Virus record (IMG/VR): IMGVR_UViG_3300047179_000012
Coordinates: 1-35,266 of that record
Direction: 5' to 3' (one strand)
Source of the DNA: a virus
Length of the DNA stretch: 35,266 bases
Shown here: positions 29,400-35,266 of the stretch, in pieces
Layout of the letters: the number at the start of each line of letters is the position of its first letter
Numbering within the stretch: position 1 is the stretch's first letter
Program-made: the position numbers and the translations under genes
The notes under the pieces: model-generated
What the model was told of the DNA's origin: nothing
Database searches by the model: none
The model's input: only the letters and a program-made list of their open reading frames with translations

Positions 29400-30962
29400 T
29401 CAGTGATCGAGCCAGTAAACGACGGTTGCCGACACGTTCGTCGTACCTGGATTCGAGCCCGTTGACGGCTCGTTCACGTGTCCGTTGGTCCAGTTGATCG
29501 ACCACGAGGAATTGAAGGTCATGTTGTTCGCGGGCTTGTTCGCAAAGTACCGGTAAGCGGTCGTCGCGTAAGCCGCACAGCTCGTCGAGAAACACGAATT
29601 CTTGAGCGCTCCCCACGAATCGGTCGCGTTGAGCACCTGGCCCCAGTAATATTGCCCGCCGAAGAAATCTTCCGTCCCCATCGCGCACTGCGAGGTCCCG
29701 CCGTCGATCGTCCAACACTCCGCGCCTTCGAGCCAGATCGGCGAAGTCGCCGAGCCCTGGAACATCACCTGCGAGATACTCTCGATCTCACCGCGCCCCG
29801 AGATACTCGCGAGGGTTTGCGTCGCAAAGGCGCTCACCGCCTGAAAGGGCGATGTCGGCGTTCCGGCCTGCGCAATGTGAAACACCTTGCGCCGCGACCC
29901 GGTGAGCTGCGGCGGTACGGAGCCGGTGTGATAGTAAACCTGGCTGAAGACGCGGCCGGCGTCCGAAGATGCGCTGGTGATCGTGATCGTGATGCCGTTC
30001 GTATACGGAATGAAGATCCGGCGGAACCCGCCCACGGAAAAGCAACCGTTGCAGTATTGCGTCCCGCTGCCCGCGGTCCATGCGTATTCGGTGACCATCA
30101 GTGTGTCGCTTGAGGAGAACGGCTGCGCCGGCTCGGCGTGCCACCCGAAGAACGTCCCGAGGTCGGACTGCTGGCAGGGCGAGGCCTCGCCATTCGTGCA
30201 GATCGTGATGATCGAGTTCGGTCCCATATTGAGCCCCTGCGGATAGCTCGACTGGGAAGCGTCGTTGATCGCCACCTGGATCATGTCGACGTTGCCCGCG
30301 CCCGAAGCGCTCAACAGCGTAATCGTGCCGCCCGCCGGGTAGTTCGTCGCCGTGCCGTTCGGCTTCAGCGCGGAAACCTGCATCGGACGGGAATCCTCCC
30401 ACGGCGCAACAGGCTGATATTGCGCGTTGGCCGAGGAATATTCGAGGACCTGCGCGTCCGTTGGAGCGGTCGAGGAAACCGCGGTCGACTGGATGGACGT
30501 CGCGTTGCCGGTCGAGCCGCCGCCTCCGGAAGCCGCGCCGTAAACGGTGAGTACCCAACTTCCCGACGTGCACGCCGACGAGTTGCCGGAGTTGGTGTTG
30601 ATCACCATCGCCGTCGACGGCGCCGTGCAAGCTCCACTCGGGTCAACCGTTGTGAACATCGCCGCCGGGCCCGCGTAAACAGTTGCCCCGGCCGCGTGGC
30701 CGGTAATCGGCGTATGCGCCAGGCCACGCGTTACGGTGACGCGGGCGCCGCTGATCGCGGTCACCGGCATCAGTTCGCGGTCGATGAACAGGAAGTTTGC
30801 CGACGCCGGAGAAATCCCCGCGCCACTGGTCAACTGAAAAACGGTAGCCTTTTCGGTGACCGCGTTCACGAGCGTGGTCTCGACCGGAATCGCCTGTCCC
30901 CACGCCAAAGCGCAACAGGAGAGCTTCAAAAAAACGAGTATCGAAAGGAGTGTCTTGTTCAT
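29400..30962 (-). CDS. Secreted GH172/DUF2961-like protein in the head operon
   Basis: The start is taken at ATG 30962, four bases after the portal stop, giving 520 residues. A clear signal peptide (NKTLLSILVFLKLSCCALAW, then GQA) is followed by a domain shared with the protein at 26402-27118 (FLFIDRELMPVTAISGARVT). A Gly/Ser linker lies near 145-160. The C-terminal 340 residues look like a jelly-roll of the DUF2961/GH172 family: RRIFIPYTNGITITITSASS, VFSQVYYHTG, and finally WLEGAECW and GTEDFFGG. In GH172 sugar hydrolases two Glu in these last motifs (here about E412 and E431) are, as I recall, catalytic. An envelope-directed glycan hydrolase or lectin-like virion protein is possible; both roles are inferred. 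Confidence 0.7.
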   Translation of the reverse strand: MNKTLLSILVFLKLSCCALAWGQAIPVETTLVNAVTEKATVFQLTSGAGISPASANFLFIDRELMPVTAISGARVTVTRGLAHTPITGHAAGATVYAGPAAMFTTVDPSGACTAPSTAMVINTNSGNSSACTSGSWVLTVYGAASGGGGSTGNATSIQSTAVSSTAPTDAQVLEYSSANAQYQPVAPWEDSRPMQVSALKPNGTATNYPAGGTITLLSASGAGNVDMIQVAINDASQSSYPQGLNMGPNSIITICTNGEASPCQQSDLGTFFGWHAEPAQPFSSSDTLMVTEYAWTAGSGTQYCNGCFSVGGFRRIFIPYTNGITITITSASSDAGRVFSQVYYHTGSVPPQLTGSRRKVFHIAQAGTPTSPFQAVSAFATQTLASISGRGEIESISQVMFQGSATSPIWLEGAECWTIDGGTSQCAMGTEDFFGGQYYWGQVLNATDSWGALKNSCFSTSCAAYATTAYRYFANKPANNMTFNSSWSINWTNGHVNEPSTGSNPGTTNVSATVVYWLDH

Positions 30963-30966
30963 GGTT

Positions 30967-33186
30967 TTATGCCGCCTGCGGGTCCTGCTGTTGGTCTTGC
31001 GGTTGCTGCTGCGCGAGCTGCGCATCCTGCGCCGCCTGCTGCTGATTTGACTGGTGTGCCTGCTGCGAAAGCTGGCTGGCCGCGTCGAATTGCTGCTGCT
31101 GCCCTTGCTGGAGCCGGGCCGCCCTCAGCTTCGCCGCGGTCATGGCCACGTCATGCGCGTGGTCCATTGCCTGCTGGCGCACTGCCATCTGGTGGGCGGC
31201 GAGCTGTTGGGCGGCTTCGTCCTCGCTTTCGAGGAGAGCCTCTCCGCGCTGAGCGTTGAGCGTTGCGATCGCAATCGTCCGCTTGGTCTCTTCCTGCATC
31301 TGCGCAATCGCGACCCGCGCATTGATTTCCGGCTGTTTCGTCTGGATCTGCTCATGGAGCGCGGCGGCGAACTGATGCGCCTGCTGGAGCTCTTGCTGGA
31401 GTTGCGCCATCTGCGCCTGCACTTGCGGCGGGATCGCGTTCGGTCCGTCTTCCGGAGCGTTGACGATGTTCTGAGGCGCCGCCAGTTTGAGCCGCCGCGC
31501 CGCTTCTCGCGACCAGGGATAGTCGAGATTCCCGACCCAGAGATCACCGAGCAGCGGAACCGTGTTCGGTGCCGCCTTGAAAAACTGCTGGAGCGTGTCT
31601 GCCGCTTCCGCCCTGGCGGTGGTGTAGCTAGGTCCAACCGCGATCGTCACGTCATATTCGCCGGCATCGAGGGCGTAGTGCTTTTTCTGTCCGGTCTTCG
31701 GGTCTATGTAGGGCTGGTTCACCGTGACGACGGATTGTTCCTGGTCCTCGCCCACAATCCGCACCTGACGGCCCGGACGGTCGTAAATCTTCGGAATGAC
31801 GGGTAAAAGTTTTTTCGACAGATCCCACTGAGCGCGTTGCAGGTTGTCGGAGAAGTGAAAATTGGTCACGTTGCTTTGCTGCTGCCGGGCATTGATGCCG
31901 GTTCCGGAAATCTCGTTCGAGTTGTTTCCGAGTGAGGCATCGAAGATCCCCATCCCCGCCTTGAGGTTGTCAATCTCCCGCGCCAGGGCGTTCGAAAGCG
32001 CGGTGATCTGTTCTTCGAGCTGCTGGCGCTGCGGCAGCGGCGCCGCTGTCCCGTTGATCGTGACGACGTCGGCTTCGAGATACGCGTAATTCCGGACGTT
32101 GCAGTCCTGCCATTTCGGATCGTTGAACTGACCCTTGTAACCGAGGTACGGGACGCGGTTGGCGAGGCCGATCTTTTCGGCGATCGCGCTTTCGTAGATG
32201 TTGATGAGCCGCTGAACATCCCGAATGAACCGGATCAGGGAGAAGATCCGCACCTCGCCGTCGACCACCAGCGTTTGCCCCATCACGGCGACGATCGGAA
32301 TCGAGTCGCCGGCCCATTCGGTCTTCGAACCCGGCAGAACGCGCGTTCCGTCGATGAGACACGAATAGACGCAAGGGCAATCGACCGTCCGCTCCATCGG
32401 CTCTCCGTCGTCATCCATCACGAAGTTGTAGGAGTCTTTGTAGTGCGCGTCCTCTTTGAAAATCGGGAGTGTCGTGCCGTCTTTTCCCTGGATGTGCCGC
32501 AGTGTTTTTTTCTTCGTCTCGACCCACCAGTATTCGGCGATCCGCACCTGGTCGCCGTCGCACCAATCGCCCGCCTGGCGCCACTCGCTCGACTCCCAGT
32601 CGGTCGGCCGGTCGGTGTCTCCGTAGGTGTCGGCGTACTCTTCTTTCGTGATGGTTTTGATCACGAACGCGTACCGGACCGGCTCGCCGAGCGCGGTCGG
32701 CACCAGCACGCCATAGACGGAGAACGGATCGATGACCGCCAGGATCCGGATCTCCTGGTCGAAGCTCTTCGGGTCCGCGTATTCGGTGATGGCGCGGATA
32801 AAGCCGAAGCTCGATCCAACCGAATAGTCGAGCGCCGTGTCATAGGCGACATCGGCCTTCGACCGATAGTCGATATGCCGAAAAATCCCGTTGATCACGT
32901 TGGCGATGTCGGTGGTCGCGCCGCCGCCGATTGGATTCACTTTCGGAGCTGGCTTATTTTGCCGGGCTTCGTTCGCAACCGACTGGATGAACACGTGGGT
33001 TTTGTCGAATGTCAGCGCGGGCCGGCCCTCGGCCTTGCGGCGCCGTTCCATTTCGGGGTCCCACTGATCGCCGGAGCGGAAGCGTAGATCTTCCATCGCC
33101 TCATCGCGGATGCGCCGTTCCTGCTCTTCGGACTTGCGGAAGCGCTCGCGCGCCTGGTCGATGAATTTCTGTTCTTTTCTGGTCAT
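30967..33186 (-). CDS. Portal protein, P22 gp1 family
   Basis: A 739-residue protein (P22 gp1 is 725 aa). The N-terminal part has RFRSGDQWDPEMERRRKAEG, RPALTFDKTHVFIQSVANEA, RQNKPAPKVNPIGG and ADVAYDTALDYSVGSSFGFI, all typical of the P22-type portal. A helical wing and stem follow. The C-terminal 110 residues are Gln/Ala-rich coiled coil (QQQQFDAASQLSQQAHQSNQ), matching the long barrel of the P22 portal. Twelve copies form the DNA entry channel; the large terminase docks on it during packaging and the gp4-like adaptors afterwards. It lies directly between the terminase genes and the GH172-like gene. Confidence 0.92.
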   Translation of the reverse strand: MTRKEQKFIDQARERFRKSEEQERRIRDEAMEDLRFRSGDQWDPEMERRRKAEGRPALTFDKTHVFIQSVANEARQNKPAPKVNPIGGGATTDIANVINGIFRHIDYRSKADVAYDTALDYSVGSSFGFIRAITEYADPKSFDQEIRILAVIDPFSVYGVLVPTALGEPVRYAFVIKTITKEEYADTYGDTDRPTDWESSEWRQAGDWCDGDQVRIAEYWWVETKKKTLRHIQGKDGTTLPIFKEDAHYKDSYNFVMDDDGEPMERTVDCPCVYSCLIDGTRVLPGSKTEWAGDSIPIVAVMGQTLVVDGEVRIFSLIRFIRDVQRLINIYESAIAEKIGLANRVPYLGYKGQFNDPKWQDCNVRNYAYLEADVVTINGTAAPLPQRQQLEEQITALSNALAREIDNLKAGMGIFDASLGNNSNEISGTGINARQQQSNVTNFHFSDNLQRAQWDLSKKLLPVIPKIYDRPGRQVRIVGEDQEQSVVTVNQPYIDPKTGQKKHYALDAGEYDVTIAVGPSYTTARAEAADTLQQFFKAAPNTVPLLGDLWVGNLDYPWSREAARRLKLAAPQNIVNAPEDGPNAIPPQVQAQMAQLQQELQQAHQFAAALHEQIQTKQPEINARVAIAQMQEETKRTIAIATLNAQRGEALLESEDEAAQQLAAHQMAVRQQAMDHAHDVAMTAAKLRAARLQQGQQQQFDAASQLSQQAHQSNQQQAAQDAQLAQQQPQDQQQDPQAA

Positions 33187-33201
33187 CCGGTTTATCGCGG
33201 A

Positions 33202-34647
33202 CTAGCCCATCCATCCCTGCGGATGCGGGTTGCCACTATAGCTAGTCGCCGGAGGCACGACCGGAGTTGGTTTCGCCCGCGCGAGACCACTCACCACGGC
33301 GTATCGGGTCGCGTCGAGGAGGTGATCGTCGGCCTTGACGATTTTTCCTTTTTCGTCCCGGTGGTACTTGCGGAATTCACTGAGCCACTGAGCACAGGTG
33401 TCGAACACCTTCAGCCGCCCAGTCGAGAGCATGCCCCAGACGTCATAGATCCCCGATTCGACGGCGTTGATCGCTATGTCGAGATCGAGCCCCAGTCCGC
33501 GGTAGAGGTCCATGAGATTGCGCCCGTCGATCTGCCCCGAGCCCAATGAAGCCGGATCGATCACGCCGGGAATCCAAGCGCCAGGCGCCGCGATGCCGGC
33601 AGCATGAACAACGGGCTCCGCGTGTCCGCGCTTGTATTCATGGAACAGATACGTCCGCTGCGTGTCGCGGTCGGTCGCGAGAAACACCGCGGCGGTGGCT
33701 TTCCACCCCACGTCCATCCCGAAGCACCGCGGCCAGTGCGCCGGAATCTCGAACCGCGGAACGACGATGTCCGATTCCGGGAGCGGGTAGATTGCGCCGA
33801 TTCCGAGCTGCGGAACACCCTTCGAACGCGCGTCTCGCTGGTAGGGCGGAATCGACGCCAGCAGCGCGATTTTGGCTGACTCGCTCAAGTGCGGCGCATC
33901 GTCCCACGTCGCGGTCGTGACGTGCTTCACGCTCTTCGCCGAATCATCCTCCGGTTCGACGAAGCTTTTGACGACATCCGACATCCCCATCAGCGGGGTG
34001 AACGTCAGGATCACGATTCCGCCCGTTGTGGCGGTCCGGAGAAGCGCCTCGACGTAGACTTCCAGTTCCGGTTCCTCGTCGAGCCAGATCACGTCCTTCG
34101 CAGTCCCCTGCCAGCTTTCGCGGCCTTGCTCGTAGGACTTGAACCCCAGCATCGACCGGCCTCCGGACGCGTGCCGCACCCAGACGGTATCGATCGCGTC
34201 GGCCATGCCCTGCTTTTTCGCGATGTGGATGATCGCATCGCCCGGAATCATCCCGGTGCCGTGTTCCCCGGCCGCTCCGAGCAGTTTGTCCTGGATGACA
34301 TCTCGCGTGGTGAGGTTGTTCACGCCGCCCACCCAGCAATCGACGGGATGCGTGAAGCGCTTCCCTTCCCACCAGGCCGGATAGCGGCCGGTGAGGTGGC
34401 AGGCCAGCTCGTAAGCGCCCGCCTCCGTCTTGCCGGTCCGGTTGCCGGCAATGAACGCACGCTCGGGAAACGTCGCCCCCGCGGCGAAAAACGCCATGTG
34501 CGGGACGTATAGTTCGCGACGGAGCGGCCCTTCTTCGGGAAACATCCGCGCCAGTTTATTTCGCTTGCGGCGTTCCGCTTCCGCCATCATCAGGGTCAAC
34601 GGCGGCAAGCTTGGTGGCAATCGCGATAAGTCTTTCGAGTTCGTCAT
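33202..34647 (-). CDS. terL: Terminase large subunit (packaging ATPase/nuclease)
   Basis: A 481-residue protein. The N-terminal ATPase has PLRRELYVPHMAFFAAGATF, a Walker A AGNRTGKT (about 67-74) and a Walker B with catalytic Glu (VIWLDEEPE, about 188-196). The C-terminal RNase H-like nuclease has FGMDVGWKATAAVFLATDRD and the final acidic DDHLLDATRYAV. This is the P22 gp2 pattern, which suggests headful (pac) packaging. The ATG at 34647 gives a 92-base overlap with the small-subunit gene; a later in-frame ATG at 34590 is possible, but overlap remains either way. It works with the small subunit and the portal. Confidence 0.93.
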   Translation of the reverse strand: MTNSKDLSRLPPSLPPLTLMMAEAERRKRNKLARMFPEEGPLRRELYVPHMAFFAAGATFPERAFIAGNRTGKTEAGAYELACHLTGRYPAWWEGKRFTHPVDCWVGGVNNLTTRDVIQDKLLGAAGEHGTGMIPGDAIIHIAKKQGMADAIDTVWVRHASGGRSMLGFKSYEQGRESWQGTAKDVIWLDEEPELEVYVEALLRTATTGGIVILTFTPLMGMSDVVKSFVEPEDDSAKSVKHVTTATWDDAPHLSESAKIALLASIPPYQRDARSKGVPQLGIGAIYPLPESDIVVPRFEIPAHWPRCFGMDVGWKATAAVFLATDRDTQRTYLFHEYKRGHAEPVVHAAGIAAPGAWIPGVIDPASLGSGQIDGRNLMDLYRGLGLDLDIAINAVESGIYDVWGMLSTGRLKVFDTCAQWLSEFRKYHRDEKGKIVKADDHLLDATRYAVVSGLARAKPTPVVPPATSYSGNPHPQGWMG

Positions 34648-35110
34648 CCGTCAGTGCCTTCAGTTTTTGTTCTTCGAGCTTCACTTCGACAGAAGCCGCC
34701 ACCGTCAGCTCGCCCTTGAAACTGTCGCGGTATTTTTCGGGCCTCAGTCCCTTTAAGAGAAATTGCAAGAGCGTGTCGGACCGGCGATAGATCCCGAGCG
34801 GCTTCGCGCCGCGCTTGAGAGTGATTTTGCCTTCCAGGTCTTCGACGTAGTCCGACTCGGCGTAGCAGAATTTGCCCTTGAAGACGTTCGGTTCGAAGTC
34901 GCCTTCGGTGGCCCGCCGAACGGCTTCGTCTTCGAGCGACTGCGCGGCTTCTTCCTTGGCCTGGTCGAACGCCTTCCGATAGTTCTCGTCTTCCTTGAGC
35001 CAGCGGTAATGCAGATCCCGCTCCATGTGGGCCGCCTTGGCGGCCCCAGTGATGGAGGCGGTTACGCGGTATGCCGCGAGGAACGCTTTCGCTCGATCTT
35101 GACTGGACAC
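34556..35110 (-). CDS. terS: Terminase small subunit
   Basis: A 184-residue protein from GTG 35110. The N-terminus holds a helix-turn-helix (ASITGAAKAAHMERDLHYRW) followed by a long charged helix (FDQAKEEAAQSLEDEAVRRA). The middle (YRRSDTLLQFLLKGLRPEKY) is the oligomerisation segment common to this family. It should recognise the pac site and start packaging with the large subunit, whose gene overlaps it. The C-terminal 45 residues are acidic and mostly helical. Confidence 0.88.
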   Translation of the reverse strand: MSSQDRAKAFLAAYRVTASITGAAKAAHMERDLHYRWLKEDENYRKAFDQAKEEAAQSLEDEAVRRATEGDFEPNVFKGKFCYAESDYVEDLEGKITLKRGAKPLGIYRRSDTLLQFLLKGLRPEKYRDSFKGELTVAASVEVKLEEQKLKALTDDELERLIAIATKLAAVDPDDGGSGTPQAK

Positions 35111-35111
35111 A

Positions 35112-35266
35112 CTATTTAGTCGCCAGTTGGGCGAGGGCCGCGCGGGTCAGTTCCGTATTCTCGGCAATCTGAGCCGCGGTTTCGGCGCGGTGGCGAATCA
35201 AATCGCTCTTGACGTCGGCCGCCTGCAATTCGCGCAAGCGGATGTCGTAGGCGTGCTGTTCCGCCT
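35112..35266 (-). CDS. C-terminal part of a small helical protein upstream of the terminase (cut by window)
   Basis: On the minus strand the frame is open from the window edge to the TAG at 35114-35112, two bases before the small-terminase GTG. The 50 visible residues are a charged helix (AYDIRLRELQAADVKSDLIR, then HRAETAAQIAENTELTRAAL). This looks like the end of a coiled-coil protein. Its start and identity lie beyond the window. The adjacency places it in the late operon, whose promoter must be further right. Confidence 0.6.
   Translation of the reverse strand, partial: AEQHAYDIRLRELQAADVKSDLIRHRAETAAQIAENTELTRAALAQLATK

Noticed and set aside
29320-29718. Longer start for the scaffold protein
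   Set aside because: The extension is antisense-like and overlaps the GH172-like gene; the TTG at 29319 has a good ribosome site and begins the acidic scaffold N-terminus.
30138-31259. Plus-strand 373-codon open frame
   Set aside because: It is antisense across the GH172-like and portal genes and shows the same Arg/Ala-rich shadow composition.
1-35266. tRNA or rRNA genes
   Set aside because: No gap is long enough or shows a cloverleaf; the only structured gap (5929-5997) does not fit a tRNA.

Overview
This window reads as most of the genome of a tailed double-stranded DNA virus (or prophage) with a P22-like podovirus head and DNA-ejection module. I see no host genes, and both window ends cut through viral genes. 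GC is high (roughly 60% by eye). The small serine recombinase, the Zn-finger/HTH regulator and several small proteins resemble, from memory, ones in soil bacteria and their phages, Acidobacteriota in particular. The host is therefore inferred and uncertain.

Layout. (1) Positions 1-2938, plus strand: a tightly overlapping operon of small early/accessory genes, entering from outside the window. It includes an HNH endonuclease and a likely Acb2/Tad1-family (anti-CBASS/anti-Thoeris) protein, and closes with a clear intrinsic terminator at 2959-2996. (2) 3015-4523, plus: one small orphan gene, then an AT-rich promoter region and a three-gene operon starting with a Zn-finger/HTH protein (candidate late regulator) and ending with a Tat-signal protein. 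(3) 4636-5429, minus: a 204-aa serine recombinase and a 60-aa basic protein. (4) 5430-5638: a regulatory hub with two divergent promoters, each carrying a version of the same 18-bp palindrome at the same offset within the promoter. (5) 5639-11503, plus: the early/replication operon. It holds an Ala-repeat protein inside a 24-bp direct repeat, a Zn-binding/HTH protein, a possible ssDNA-binding protein, a PD-(D/E)XK nuclease with a probable Fe-S cluster, three very small membrane proteins and a histone H1-like protein. (6) 35266 down to 11500, minus: the late structural operon.

The late operon follows P22 order: small terminase, large terminase, portal, scaffold, coat, two gp4-like adaptors, gp10-like factor, a protein in the needle slot, gp14-like, then three ejection proteins equivalent to gp7, gp20 and gp16. 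Three insertions depart from P22. A signal-peptide-bearing DUF2961/GH172-like protein lies between portal and scaffold. A second signal-peptide protein sharing its N-terminal domain follows the coat gene. A 1008-aa tail protein with a TIM-barrel-like region sits before gp14. The gp16-equivalent is a 1399-aa 'polyvalent' protein with ParB-like and HExxH metallopeptidase-like domains.

How it fits together: the divergent promoter region probably decides between recombinase expression and early gene expression. The early operon supplies replication, recombination and counter-defence. The late operon, read from a promoter beyond the right edge, builds the head, short tail and injected proteins. 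I recognised no endolysin, no classical repressor and no tRNA gene in the window.
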